Assembly (NCBI GenBank): GCA_051453625.1
Contig: JBOZIK010000001.1
Coordinates: 125,572,393-125,620,887 of the forward strand
Direction: 5' to 3'
From: Welwitschia mirabilis
Lineage: Eukaryota > Gnetophyta > Gnetopsida > Welwitschiales
DNA length: 48,495 nt
Part shown: in pieces, positions 22,430 to 35,169 of the stretch
Layout of the letters: the number at the start of each line of letters is the position of its first letter
Numbering within the stretch: the stretch's first letter is position 1
Program-made: the position numbers and the translations under genes
The notes under the pieces: model-generated
Database searches by the model: none
What the model was told of the DNA's origin: nothing
Seen by the model: the letters and a program-made list of their open reading frames with translations, nothing else

Positions 22430-23130
22430 CAAATATTTTATCCATTCAAAAGTTAATAAGATGAATAAAAGTATCAGACAATAGATTTAGTAGTCAGGAT
22501 TAGAATCACAAGTGGTTGATCATGTAATCAAGTGCATGATTTATCAAGCAGTCAAGCCAAAGCATATGCATATGGCTAGAGTTTTATGCCCTTATGACGT
22601 ACCATAGTTAAAATGGAAGATGATAAGTATGCACTCTATTATAGAATTACCCAAATTAAGAGATGGATTTGATTCCATATCGATGGTTATTAACCTCTTC
22701 ACTAAAAATGCACATCTTTGATTTCTTAAAACCACAGACTCAGCTAAAAAAAATTGCTGAGAAGTTAAGAAATATAGGCATACTACATGGGATTCCAAAG
22801 ATGATTATTTTAGATAAATACAATAAATCTACATTGAGGTTTTGGACATTTTAAATAAGGATCTTAGTACTAGGCTGAATTTAAGCATAGGTTTCCATCG
22901 CTAAATTGAAGTATAGACAAAACAAACTAAAAAGGTTTTTGATGACTTATTAAGATTAGTGATATTAAATTTTGGTAAGCCTGAGGTAGATCATTTAGCT
23001 TTAGAAGAATTCATTTATAACTATAGTTATTAAGAAATTATTGAATGTGCATCATTTGAAGTCCTATATGGAATAACTTTTGAAGTACTGGTTTCATGGT
23101 TTAATGCAATGGATGGAAAGATCTTAAAGA
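22430..23130 (+). pseudogene. Gypsy integrase remnant
   Basis: Visible parts: VVDHVIKCMIYQAVKPKH (zinc-binding tail; the second Cys of CxxC has become Tyr), LPKLRDGFDSISMVINLFTKNAH (core start), GIPKMIILDKYNKSTLRFW (second Asp region), then RLNLSIGFHR, LALEEFIYNYSY and FEVLYGI. The order is that of rve integrases of Ty3/gypsy. The DRDPRF-like site reads DKYNKST, and the TDGQTER-like site carrying the Glu is broken by stops. Confidence 0.88.
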
Positions 23131-23214
23131 TTCATTTTACTTATTAATTAGAAAATACAATTATATTGAGAGGAACAAGGCTACAAAATGTAAAGGATTG
23201 GGAAGCCAAGTATG

Positions 23215-23570
23215 CAAATGGACACAAAGGGTATGTTGAACTTCAAGTAAGAGACCATGTTTTTCTTAAAGTCTCTTCCTTTAGGGGAATATTACATTTT
23301 GGTAAGAAAGGCAAGTTAACATAAAGATTCATAAGGCCATCTGATATGATAAGAATAGTAGGACCAATAGCTTATGAGTTGGCTTTACCTCCATAATTGT
23401 TAACCCTTTACGATGCTTTCCACATTTCATTGTTGAGAGAATGTATTTCAAATTTAACAAGACTTGTTCTTGATTAAGATGTAGATATCCAACTAAATTG
23501 CACCTTTGAGCTTAACCAATAGAAATATTAGATCAAAAGTAGATGATCCTTAGAGTACGAAGAATTTAAC
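23215..23570 (+). pseudogene. Gypsy integrase C-terminal region (chromovirus-like)
   Basis: HVFLKVSSFRGILHFGKKGKLT-type wording (read here as VFLKVSSFRG, then HFGKKGKLT), followed by IVGPIAYELALPP, LYDAFHISLLRECI and a final NYLRYNGLIGRSNL piece, matches the segment after the integrase core in Tekay/Del elements. A true chromodomain signature is not clear. Confidence 0.75.
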
Positions 23571-24563
23571 TATTTAAGGTATAATGGTCTTATTGGCAGA
23601 AGCAACTTAGTAGACAAAAAGACATATTTTGCAACAAAGGTCATAACTTCTTTGAAGTCTTTAAGAGAAAACTTATTAAAAAGGGGATATTTACCACATC
23701 TAAACTTATCAAGACCTAAGGATATCTCCACAGAAACACATATTGTTATTATAATAAATATATTCATCATAATTATCATTAAAAGTATACTAAAACTAAT
23801 AAGTTGATTTGTAACACTCTATGTGTCATGGAGAGCTTGTCTCCACTGATACAACCAGATACGCTAATGATACACATAAATCCATAGTAAGATTTCAACC
23901 ATGCATAGGTTTAAACATCTTATATATTATATATTTACTATAATTATGAGCTTAAAATACATGAAAATAAGGTTTCAAGATAACTTAAAATATAATTAAT
24001 GAGAGGAAAGAATATCATTTGGAAGTTTTTTGTAATGAAATAATAAGCATTCTTTTTCTAAGTGCATTTATTTACACAAAAATATATTCTATATTTTTAG
24101 CAATAAGAAGCTAGACAATGACACAAACCTCACTGTAATAATTTATAACTCTTTAGATCTTGTCCTAATTGGAATATCCATCCATCTATTAGTATGACCA
24201 CTTAAACACTAATAATTATAATTGCAACTTTAAGAAAATAACATTACATTATGGTTTACTTAGAGCAAAAGAGAGTGAAAAATAACAAGTGCTATAGTCC
24301 TAGGTTAATAACAATGTTAAACATAATACAAGAAATATTATCCTCCATAACATAATAAGGCTACTTACTAAATAACATAGGTATTATTTAATATAAATTT
24401 ATATAATAACACTTAGATAAGATCTTCTTCCTTGATTCCCAACCTCAGTATTTCCTCTTCTCATTGTTCATGTGGTCGAGGATGGGGGAGATTTATAATC
24501 TATAGGAAGGGAGATATTTTAGGCCTTGAAACTTCTATTTTACATTCATTTCTTTTATATTTG
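23571..24563. other. No gene recognised; expected place of the gypsy 3' LTR
   Basis: AT-rich. TTTGTAACACTCTATG at about 23808 would suit an LTR start, but no partner copy was found upstream of the primer site. Short similarity exists between about 23860 and 15045 (AACCAG...CTAATGATACA), too short to call. Confidence 0.4.
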
Positions 24564-24931
24564 TGAGTGTGTAGGGAAGCATGAAATAATAAGTCAGAGT
24601 TAAAAAAAAAGGGAAAACAAGCTCTAAAACTAATTAAAACCTTGAACAATGGGCTAGGCATGAAAATTGTGAAGGGGAAATAGAGCATGGAAGAATGGCA
24701 TAAAAGTAACTTAAACATTTCATTTAAAAAAAAGATTTTATACAACAATGCATGCCAATCTTGGCATTAACTATATCTTAAAATCAATGATCTACATCCC
24801 ATAAAAAATGATCTTAACTAACACTAAAGTTAAATGTGCATGTTATAGGAAAATGGAGGTTTGGAAATATGAAGGAAGTAAATCATTTCCTATGTATTTG
24901 AGAAATATTTCCAATAGATTTCTCCTTAATG
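24564..24931 (-). repeat. LTR (3') of the TRIM-like element
   Basis: Begins TGAGTGTGTAGGGAAGCATG on the plus strand and stays co-linear with the copy at 26760-27124 to the phrase AAATATTT near 24910. The outer end is less certain. The two copies are clearly diverged, so the insertion is old. Confidence 0.8.
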
Positions 24932-24979
24932 TTAAATCTCATGTGTGAAATTTAATATCACAAATATAGACATGATAAA

Positions 24980-26240
24980 TGAGGATCGACCCTAGAGGGA
25001 AGTGGGGGGGTGAATAGGACTAATCGAGTTCTGACTCCACCCTTGTAGACCCCTTGTCCTAGCTGGCATGTATTCACTCTTCAAAAATGGTTTTCAGGCT
25101 CACCAAGTAACCTTTCACAACCAATAAGGATTTTATGGCTTAATCCTCAACCAAGAACGAATGAGTAAGAGAAAGAATGCACTATTGCATAGATGTGATC
25201 TCTATGGTACATCAGTCTTCTTCTCAAGAAAACGCTAAGAGTAAGTGCGTCAAAAATCTGAACCTTATCAGCGTGTTCAGATGTGCGAATGAGAAGTATA
25301 TCAGTGCTTGTTCTATCTTTGATTTTACAAGAATAGGATCAATATCTTCTAGTGTTTAGAGGAAAGCTTTTATACTTGAGACGTATCATATGACCGTTTC
25401 CTCAGAGGTAAAAGAACCGTTGTGCTTTTCTGGAGAACTGCTGCGCTTTTTCTAGAGAACCCTTGTGTTGAGAATTATATTTTTTCGTCGTACAGTCGAC
25501 CTTTTGGATTGTTCAGTCGACTGAAAATGCGGTCGCCCTTGTTATCCCGTTCGGTCACCCTTGCTTGTCACAGAATTTTCTCAATACAGGATATGGCCCA
25601 AAAGTGGTCTCTCTTGTGTAAATACGTGGTCGTCCTTTATTAGGTCGCTCGTATAGTTATGGTCAGTCGCTCGTACTGCTATCAGTAAGATTCTTACTAT
25701 GTGTCGTGCGGTCACCCGTCTGATATCTATGGTCGCCCCTATTTCTATCTGGATGGAGTTCACTATATATCGTGCAGTTGCCCTTATGAATATCTGTGGT
25801 CGCCCGTATTTCTATCAGGTTGGAGTTCACCGCATGTCATACGGTCGCTCGTATGAATATCTGCGGTTGCAGTTCACCACATGTCGTGCAGTCACCCATA
25901 TGAATATATTCGGTCACCCGTAAGTATATCAGATTATATCAGTCTGAGTGAAATGCGGTCGTCCGTGTTATTATGGCAGTCATCCATGTGTTAACCGATC
26001 TTCTTTATGTTGTCAGTGTTCAGTCGCCCAGAAAATCATGTGTGGTCGCCCACTTCTGAAGCAGTATTACAGTTCTTAAACATGCAGTCACCCGATTTTA
26101 TAAATCGGACGCCTGGTTCTGGAAGTTACCTGACAAAAGACTAACTCACAAAAACTCATTAACTTAATCAATGACAATGGGTTCTCAACAAGACATATGG
26201 ATGGACACACTATGTTCCATATCATAATTCATAAAAATAT
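24980..26240. repeat. LTR-like repeat, copy 1 (family with the CGACCCTAGAGG start)
   Basis: Starts TGAGGATCGACCCTAGAGG and is co-linear with the copy starting at 47915 over several hundred bases, including CTAGCTGGCATGTATT, GGTTTTCAGGCT, ACCTTTCACAAC and TTTAGAGGAA, up to the right edge of the second copy. Starts of this kind are common in LTRs of plant elements, so a solo LTR inserted in the TRIM-like element is likely. The right end is approximate. No convincing target-site duplication was found. Confidence 0.65.
25490..26110 (+). repeat. Degenerate array of GGTCGCCC(G)TA-type words
   Basis: Roughly twenty variants of GGTCGCCCGTA or CAGTCACCCNTA occur at irregular spacing. Many are followed by GAATATCTG or TTTCTATC, and several by GTTCACC-CATGTCGT. 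CpG is high compared with the surrounding AT-rich DNA. It lies inside the LTR-like repeat, as an imperfect minisatellite. Spacing is too irregular for a CRISPR array, and there are no constant repeats. Confidence 0.7.
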
Positions 26241-26743
26241 CCTATTTATATAAAATTTTTGAAAAGACTTAAAAGGAACTAAGGATAAACAGAAAAATAA
26301 GGAAAATATAAAAATAATTTAAAGCACTTGAGAGTCAAATTAGAAACAACTCAAAATAAAATTTGGAACAACTAGGAACAAAGGAGGAATGGATGAGGAC
26401 CAAGTGGGATAACCATGAACAACCTTGGAACAGACCACTGTAGGAAGCAAGTCTAGTTACATACTCCTTACCATCCTTGAATAAAACATTAATGTAAAAA
26501 CTTTAACCCCCTTTCACTACAAATCTCAAATGATCTTTGCTTTGTAAATATAATAAATTAAAACAAAAGCAAAGTTATTATCCTTTTGACTTAAGAATAC
26601 TAATGCCATCTTGGTTTGGGCCTTGCATTGAAACTGTTAAATACAAAATCAAATTGGCCAAATGAAAAGATATGAAGAAATGATGGAAGGTATGCATCAC
26701 AGATCTGGGATCTTTTCCCTCTAGCCATTAATCCTCTTAGAAG

Positions 26744-26755
26744 GCTCTGATACCA
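26744..26755 (-). promoter_or_regulatory. Primer binding site, initiator tRNA-Met type
   Basis: GCTCTGATACCA on the plus strand is the exact complement of the standard TGGTATCAGAGC site. It lies four bases from the LTR border at 26760. Confidence 0.93.
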
Positions 26756-26759
26756 ATTT

Positions 26760-27124
26760 TGAGTGTACAGGGAAGCATGAAGTAATGACTAGAATAAAGG
26801 AAAATGGGTAAATAAGATCCAATACCAACTGAAATCTTGAAACATGGAGCGAGCATGACAATGGTGAAGTGCTAATGGAGCATGAAAGAATGGCATGAAA
26901 GTAACTCAAACATTTTACTGATAATAATAATAATATTTAGAAATAATGCATTGAAAATTTGGCATTAACTACATCCTAAAATTAAGTGTCTGCATCCCAG
27001 AAAAAGTGAATACTAACTGGCACTAAAGCTAACTTTCGATGTTACAAGGAAACAGACATTTGGAAATTATAAGGAAGTAGCTAGTTTCCTATGTATCTGA
27101 GCAATATTTCTAAGAATATTGTCA
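26760..27124 (-). repeat. LTR (5') of the TRIM-like element
   Basis: Begins TGAGTGTACAGGGAAGCATG and ends ATATTGTCA on the plus strand, giving TG...CA ends. The primer site lies just to its left, which sets the orientation as minus. Confidence 0.85.
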
Positions 27125-30100
27125 AAAAATGTTTGAAAGTATTAAAACTTTAGAAAATTCTATTTTTGACATCCGTGATCCTTTTTGGAAATATTTCTTC
27201 ATCTTTATCTTTTTTACATATCCTTTACTTTTCTCTTTGTCATCCCTTCCATTTTTATTTTTTATTTTTTCTTCCCAAGCCTTAACGTCTTTATTTATGC
27301 CCCATTACTTTGACCATTTCCATATGCTTTTTTCATTAGATTTTTTTTGTTGAATTTTTTATTTGTTTATATGTATTTTATTTTATCATATAGTAATTAA
27401 TCATAACTCCACTAGTTAGGGTTTCATCTTTTCATATTATTTTCTCCCTTGTTTTCCTTACCCTTGTTTTAACTATATTTATTTTTATTGATTTATTAAT
27501 TAATTTTTTTAAATTATTTACTAGCTCTGTGTAAAATGTTAAATACTAAAAACACATAATCTTATGCTACTATGCAAAACAAGAACACATTTATAAATGC
27601 TAGATCATACTATTATTATACCATGTAGAACAATTTTGGTACATCTTTATAAAATACTATGTATAGAACCTATATATTAAACTAAATTTATTTAATGAGA
27701 ATAAGGCCTTACATATAGCCATCACAATTGCCTAAATGAATGATCTGATTATGCCTAAGAACTCATAGTGTACTAAACAATGCATTCAATGGTTGTAGTC
27801 CACAACCTCCTCAGTTGAATACGAGTGTTATACAAGTTGTGCTATCATCCCATTGACAACTAAGAACTAATAAGGTTTACTTAACATTAAAAAAACGTAA
27901 TTTAAAAAGTTATAACACTTGATCATAACATATAAAAATAAGTTACAAAGTAATAAGAAAAAGAGTGAAAAAAAGAGAATAACAAATAAGATACATAAGA
28001 AAAATAAGAATATAATTTAATTATAAAAACTTTGTGACAAAGTTTCTGTACTAATGGAATTTTAAAAAGAAGGGGGGTTTGGTTTTTCTAGGGAAACTTT
28101 AATTACATCTTAAAGTATAACTTTTTCGTCAAAATTTTTAGACTCTTCTTCCATTCTTGAAGAATTATATTGCAAATAGATCATACATGCTTGTTCCAAA
28201 GTTATTACAACATCTAAAAAAGAAATTTAAAAAAAAGAAAAAAAAGATTACAATCCTTAGCTTTTGTAACACTAGAATAAATATAAAAGTATAAAAGTTT
28301 TGACAAAAATTGTCATATGTCTTGGCAGCTAATGAAAGAATTATCATAGAATTCTTTGTAATAAATAAAAAATAAAAGTAATATAGGAATGGAAATAAAT
28401 ATAAAATTGAAGACTGTAGAGCCAACCATAGAGAAGTCATTCTTATTAATTACTTTTCAAAAGGTTTAGCAAACACTACGAAGAGAAAACAATAAAAGTT
28501 AAACTACTTTAGAATAGATGTTCTTAATACCTAAAGAGATACAAGGTTCAACTTAAAAAATACATTAGTTAAATAATTAAAAGAAATTAAAGAAAGTGGA
28601 GTTCATGACTCTAACATAGTTAAAACATATATAATGAATCTAAATAAGTTTAATGTTTTAAATTCNNNNNNNNNNAATGAGAGTAGAACTTGACTGCAAG
28701 CTTAGACTTTAATAATCTTATGTGCAATCAGACAAAAGCTAAAATGATAATTAGATAAATCTTAACTAAGAGAATTTGATGATGACACCTTCTACACTCT
28801 TACAATTTAGAAGGAAAATTGAAATTTAAAATTCAATTAAGAAAGGGAAATTGCCTTAATTAGTCTTATTAACAATGTTTAGCTATTTCCTTGTGCTTGG
28901 TAGTTCAAACTCCATAGGAACTAAACTAGAATAGGAGGTTCTAATAAAACAAAACCTCATTTAAAATTACAATCTTTAGGGAAAAAGAAAAATCAATTGA
29001 GAGAAGTTGAAAAAGTCACCTTCATTTTTATTGATGATTTCATGATAATAAACTCATGGACTTTTGGAGGAAACACATAAGTTTAAGATTCATATTAATT
29101 TAAAAAATTGTGATTGTGCAATAATAAATACAATAAAGTTTGGAAGAAGAATAAATATTTTAAAATTTATGTTAATTGGAAAGAAGTCTAAAAACTCATC
29201 ATGAATTTTCATAATAATTTCATCAAACTACATAATAGATATAAAATAAGAGAAAATGAAGGTCACAAGTAATGAACACATAAATTGTGAAGAAAAATTA
29301 TTTATTTAAATGAAAAAGGAAATCTAAAAATTTATGTTTGTATTTTTTGTGATAGCTTAAATGCTATATTTCACAATTAGAATCCTAAGGAGATGAAGCA
29401 TATAAATGGTGGAGAAAATTATCCTAATAATTTTAAAAGCCAAACTGATGTCCTTGGAAGTAAAAGTATTATCAATTTATTATATGTATTTAGACTCTTT
29501 TAAATATTACCAATGATCAAGTTTTCAAAAATTTTTTCTTCCCAGCTTAAAACAAAGGTTTGATTTCATTAGGGAAAGATTGCTTACAAGTATAGTACAT
29601 CCTATAAGAAACTTTTAAATTAGAACTTAAATAAATTTTAGAAATTTTATTTAAAAAAAATCGAAGAGGTAATTTATACAAAATTAGCTTATTCAAATGA
29701 ATTTCACTCCTTTATGTCTTTAAATATAGATTAGTGGAGTAATAATGAGATCTTATTAATTCAAAATTGAGCCATTCAAATTCTTCAAAATGAGTACAGT
29801 TGCAAACTTTGTCTTCCAAATACTATTGAAGGCATGATATTTTTGTTTAATTAAATGTACATAAGAAACATGAAAAATTAAATTTGATAATTTAATTTAG
29901 TTATTTCCATAGTCATCTAAAATTATTGATTTTATTGTTGATTTAAACTTTAACATTAATTCCATGCATGTTTTCTTGTTCTATAGACCTATAGTATCTT
30001 TTATAGGCATATAAATAATCTAATTTCACTTTTAGTAAATTTGATTTAAAAACGTATTGATATCTAAGGTGCTTGCTTGTGAACATTGTCAAATTATTTT

Positions 30101-32279
30101 CTAATGTTTTGGTATTTATAGATGAAAATGGAAACTACATAGTAAAAGTGTTTTAAAAAATATAAATCATAATTTTTAATTAAAAATATTAAAACCTCTA
30201 TTTAGAATTTTGAAATATGGTTTAAATTTTAAAGGCTTTTTTGTCTACTTAAGTAACTTTAATGCCAAAGAAAGAAAGATAATATATTAAATATTAGGAT
30301 GAAATCTATATAATATTGTAAATAAAAAAAGTTGAATGTTCTTGTAAAATACTATTAAATTTTTCTTTTTGTTTTGATTTTACATTCCCAAGGAGGTGCT
30401 CAAGGGAAATACATACTCCAAAAACTTTGTAAAATTTTTCCTATTCATAAAATAATTTCACATTTCGATTTAAAGAATAGAAAATGGATTTAAGAATCAA
30501 AGTCAAGTATCTAACTCAGTTTGAAAACTTCTTTGAAGACTCACATATTATTGGAGATATATAATTTGGAATGGTATGTAAATTAGGATATTGATTGAAG
30601 AACTATATGTATTCAGATATTCATGAAAAGTGAAAATATTAGGATAAAGATAATTTAAATTCTTCATTATCTTATAATTTATTTAAATTTATCCACCTAA
30701 CTTAGAAAAAATGAGATGAAAAAAATTAAAATCAACTAAAAACTAATAATAATTTTTCCCTTGTTTGAAATGATGAGATAAATTTCATTTTCTAAATGAA
30801 CTTTGAAAATGAGATTAGATAATTAGAAATTAATATTACTTTTGAAAAATATTATTTTCTTAAACTTTGAAAATGTGATGAATAATTAGGAAATAATATT
30901 ACTTTTGAAAAATAAGTATAAATCCTTTAGACATTATTTTTCTTTGTTACTTTTGGAAAATAAACATTGGGATTTTATTTCCTTCATAACAAAGTAACAT
31001 ATATTTATTTTAAATGATGTTGAACAACTAGCTAAATAATTAAATTGATTTATTAATGGAGAAGAAACAAACCTTTCTTTTTTATCATTTACTTTTTCAT
31101 GTGTTAACTTAACTTGAGAAAAACTATAATTTAAGAATCTTTAGAGAAGGGAAAATCTCATATTTGATTTATTTACAACTTATTTATTCATAGATAGAAG
31201 AAAACATAAAAATTCAAAAATAAAACATATTTTGAAATGTATTGTTGTTTGCATGTTCCAATTTTCTTGTCCCTTTAGTTTTTTTTTAAGTATTTCATAG
31301 TGAATGTTTAGAAACTTAGGAATTCACATGTTAAGATAAGCTTACATTTCTTTTTCCTCTAGTTCTTAACATTATAAATGTTTTTACAAAAAACTATGAT
31401 TCTATGGTGGTTAATGCACTACGACCAAATAAGAGTATAGCTATAGTTGATGCAAGACAATCTTGCTTTTAATTTTCATTTTTCCCCCAACTCCAAAGTA
31501 ACTACTTCGACTCAAAGGTTTTTAGAAAGTAGAAGGCTCCATCCTTAAAAAGTCCTATAACCATAAGGACTAGAGCTAAAAAAAAAGTGGAAGGGCTAGA
31601 GGAAAAGAAAAATGGAATTATTCAACCATAATAAAGGCTTTATTGTCCAAATCCTTCATCATGAAATATCAGTCAAAATTAAAGGAGAAAAAAATTGAAT
31701 ATGCAACTAATGGTGCTATATTTTAAAGTTAATTAATTTTTGAATTTTATAGTTTTATTTCATTTATTAACATTAAATTACATATGTATCGAATAGAAGA
31801 TTATGTTTCTCTAAGAAATCTTAAATTATGATTTCTTTCAAAGCTATCATAACACATGAGGAAGCAAATAATAAAAACCAATATTTACCTTGTATTTAGT
31901 TGTAGGCCAATGTCATTTTTTGGCTAAGTCTTCAACGTCATTTTCAAGAGTCATATGCTACCCTTTTATTGAAAATATAAATCTCAAAATTTTCTCATCC
32001 ACATATAATGAAGAAAATAATGTCTCGAGAAATTTTCTTAGTTCTTACATAAGAAGTAGTAATTTGCCATCGTTTAACCATACTTTTAAGGATTCTCTAG
32101 AAAAGGAAGTTCTCCAATTATGCTAGATTAGGGGAAAAGATGTACATTTGGCTACTTATAATTTTGTTTCTTTATCTAATTTCTTCCTTACCTAGAAGAT
32201 AATTTCTAAGAGTCTTATAAGCTTCTAAAGATTTAAAATTTTTATTCCTTACCATTTTTAATTTCCATTATCAGTTATT
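27125..32279. other. No gene recognised; very AT-rich, with a 10-N gap and one small tandem repeat
   Basis: Both strands were read; no conserved coding or RNA motif was found. 27180-27390 is pyrimidine-rich. A 10-N placeholder is at 28666-28675. The plus frame 31890-32126 has no recognised family. Confidence 0.5.
30799..30916. repeat. 64-bp imperfect tandem duplication
   Basis: AACTTTGAAAATG...TTACTTTTGAAAAATA occurs at 30799 and again at 30863, with small differences and a short deletion in the second unit. Confidence 0.75.
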
Positions 32280-33705
32280 TGTATATAGTAGTGAACTGGA
32301 TTTAACTAGATGAGAACCTCGTATCATTCTTCCACATGGATATATATGGTAACTTCACAAAAGAAACAGGATTAATTGAACTTGCAATGAAAACAATTAA
32401 CTCAACTTCTAATGGAAAGGAAAACAAAACAAAAACTAGAATTTTAAGAATTTATTGATTCTTGTTTGGTAATGAAAGGGAAAAAAAGTGCTTCAAAGAT
32501 CTAGATAATTCACCCTTTCCTCCACCTTCACTCCAATGACTTCTGTATCCTAAAATACATCTAAATGATCAAGTCACTAAGGCTCAGCATGAAGGCATAA
32601 TCTCATCCATCACATGAGTGTTCGTGAGTTATCCAGTCCAACTAATTCTTCATAGCCCTTCGTAAGCATGAAAAGTATGAACAAAGGTGTATAAGATCCA
32701 TTAAATAATAGGGCCTATAAATATCACAAAAGTAACCTTAAACAACTCACTCGGTATAAAAGAACTTGATAATAAAGCAGGTCCAGCTAAAGATTTCTAA
32801 TACCAATTTATCATACATTAACAATAAAAGAATGAAACCTACTTAAGAACTAGCTTTACTAAAGATTGATAATATCAAATGAGTTGTACATTAGCAATAA
32901 AAGGATAAAAACTTTTTCTTGTATTGAAATCTAAAAGATATACATTACATCAAAAGAAGAGAGGTGAAGATAAAGGATTACTTACTTAGTAGCGCTTCAA
33001 GTTTTTCCCCATGTTTGCCAACTAAAAGATCCCTTACAATGAGGGATCAAGGCCCTTTTATAGATGAGGAAAAGCTTGGAGAGATTTGTCATTATTATGT
33101 TAGGTAAGTAGCTGGTGGGCAGTTACATAAGGGGGGTTACATTAGGGTAGTTACTTAAGGAGGAAGTTACAATTTTTAACATGTAGCTAGAAAGAAGGAT
33201 TCTTTGTCTTCTTATGTAAGCACAATGATGAAATTTTCGACTTAGCCAATAAGTGTAATTTGATTAATTCCCCAACCAAGTTTAAGAACATGAGTTTTGA
33301 GTCATTTTACCGTAGAAGGTAAGCAATGCCAGTAGTCTTGAATGGCAGCACCCACATTTTGTGCTATAATTTCTTCAAGTTTTAATGTTTCTCCAAAGGT
33401 AGCAATAGACGTTCTATGTTAGGAAAATCTCATATCTTCATAAAAACATCATAAAAAGGGTAAAAGACAGCATCCTATGATAAAGCAATGAGTTTAACAT
33501 CTTTTCCTATGCAAAATTAACCACACTTCTAACCACGCTTTTGTTAGTCTCCTAGCAAAACATTCGTATAGAAATGAGTAACATGGAAAAATTAACTAAG
33601 TGAAAATGTTCAAGTATATAAATGATATCGTTTTTAAAAATTTTGATCAATTTTTGACCAATAAGGCATTAAAATTTAAAAAAGAAATCTTTAAAATGGA
33701 TGTCA
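32280..33705 (-). repeat. Element A 3' LTR
   Basis: Plus-strand start TGTATATAGTAGTGAAC matches TGTGTATAGCAGTGAAC at 37196. Similarity runs through AACCTCGTAT, GGTAACTTCACAAAAGAAAC, AGATCCCTTACAATGAGGG and GAGTTTTGAGTCATTTT. The outer end GGATGTCA at 33705 adjoins the polypurine complement, giving TG...CA ends. Confidence 0.83.
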
Positions 33706-33716
33706 TGCCCCCTAAC
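33706..33716 (-). promoter_or_regulatory. Element A polypurine tract
   Basis: The minus strand reads GTTAGGGGGCA directly before the LTR start TGACAT. The same layout, GTTAGGGGTA then TGACAT, is at the matching place in element B, which supports a plus-strand priming site. Confidence 0.65.
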
Positions 33717-35169
33717 TTAAAAAAAAAAAAATCATGGTTTTTCATAAAAAAGGTTAGCGAATGATTTTTTATGTAAGTATTAAATGTAATTTTTTGGGGA
33801 ATAAAAATCTTGAAACCTAATGGAAGTTACACCTTTCAAAAATTTAAAATATAGAATACCTAAGTTAATGGGCACATTTATTAAAAATTTTGTCAATTTT
33901 AGTTGAAATTTAAAAGGATTATAATGTCAAATAAAAATGACATCCTCCAAATAAACTTGCAAGAAACCAAAAATTAACTAAGTAAAATTTCAAGTATACA
34001 ATTTACGGGAAGTGAACATAAAAAAATCTCCCAATTCCACCTTTTTCATTCCAATTTTTAACTTTCTCATGATCATGCTTTATTCCTTTCTTTAAGCATT
34101 TAAATCAAATTAGACATCAAGTATTATGACATCTCCTTCCAATAGAGTTAAGCATGTTGATGAATGAAGGAGTCAGTGCTTCATTGTTAGTGAGTATTTA
34201 TAGCCCTGATGCAGTTGAATATATCATAAAATAAATCATTAGAGTTGCATTACTCATGAGTGTCCAATAGCCCCAACGTAGTTAACTATACCCAATTTTT
34301 AATTGATTAATGTGTAACATGCTTTTTAGAAAGGAGAATTTTCATTTTATTTTAATTACTTCTTCTCATATTCAATTAATTTTTTATGCACATGAAGGGG
34401 TCATTGGCTCATTAGACTAATTAAGACAAATCATTTTCTCATAAAACCCTTTAAAAGTATAAAATTTAGCATGAAAGTATACCCCACCTTATTTCAACCA
34501 CATTTTCCAATTAGGGAACCTTAAGTGAAACTAACTTTAACAAGTTAACTCAAAAATAAACAAAGACTTTTTCTTGAATTCTAGCTAACTTGTAATGAGA
34601 ATGAAATCACTTATTATTGGTTTAAGGATCATCAACCAGAATCATCTAATTTAAGAAACTTATAGATGGATGCAAGGAGAGGGTGGTTGGTAAACTTTAC
34701 TAGGAACAGTAAAAGTGAAAGGGAATGGTAATGGGATTTAAGACAATAATGGTTTATTTGATGCTATGGGTGGTATTTGGAAATTTCTTGAAAATATTTA
34801 ATGCAGTGATTCTATACGTGGTAGTGCTTAGGTGGTCTAAGGTGAGAAAGGGCATCCAGCACAAATGTTTATAGAATTTTTAATTTTTTTAAACCTAAAT
34901 TAATCGTAAACAAAAAATCTAATTTAAGAGCATACAATAAAGCTAAAATTTTAAAAAGGGATTTTCCAAGGTGATGCATGTATTAGGGTTCAAGATGATA
35001 GACGCAAAAGTTGGATGATGTGTCAAAATTATAAAGCATTCAGAGATAAGAGAGAATTATTATAAATGTTTATGCATGCATCTATAAAAATTGGAAGAAA
35101 ATCAACACTAGTAGTGAAAGTAATACATTAAAAATTAGAAATACTTTATCCTTTAGCGTGTTAATGTCT

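Larger units (their letters stand above)
18757..23570 (+). mobile_element. Ty3/gypsy retrotransposon internal region, degenerate
   Basis: From primer site to integrase C-terminus the plus strand carries gag, CCHC trace, protease, reverse transcriptase, RNase H, integrase, the Ty3/gypsy order. The closing segment after the integrase core (FGKKGKLT, then GPIAYELALPP and DAFHISLL) resembles Tekay/Del-type chromovirus polyproteins, which suggests the clade but does not prove it. A chromodomain itself is only hinted at. The length of about 4.8 kb, or about 4.3 kb without the false gap, is close to a full internal region. No LTR pair was recognised. Confidence 0.9.
24564..27124 (-). mobile_element. 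Small LTR element without recognised coding (TRIM-like), interrupted by a nested LTR
   Basis: Two direct copies of a segment of about 365 bp flank it: 24564-24931 and 26760-27124. A tRNA-Met primer site on the minus strand lies four bases inside the upper copy, so the element reads right to left. Without the segment 24980 to about 26240, which belongs to another family, the element would be only about 1.3 kb, in the range of TRIMs. No gag or pol motif was recognised. No target-site duplication is visible (ATTTG left, AAAAA right). Confidence 0.78.

Noticed and set aside
15019-23900. Possible LTR pair of the gypsy element (about 15040 and 23860)
   Set aside because: Similarity is limited to about 20 bases and does not extend; too little to define LTRs.
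25490-26110. CRISPR-like array
   Set aside because: Repeats are short, variable and irregularly spaced, and the context is a plant retroelement.
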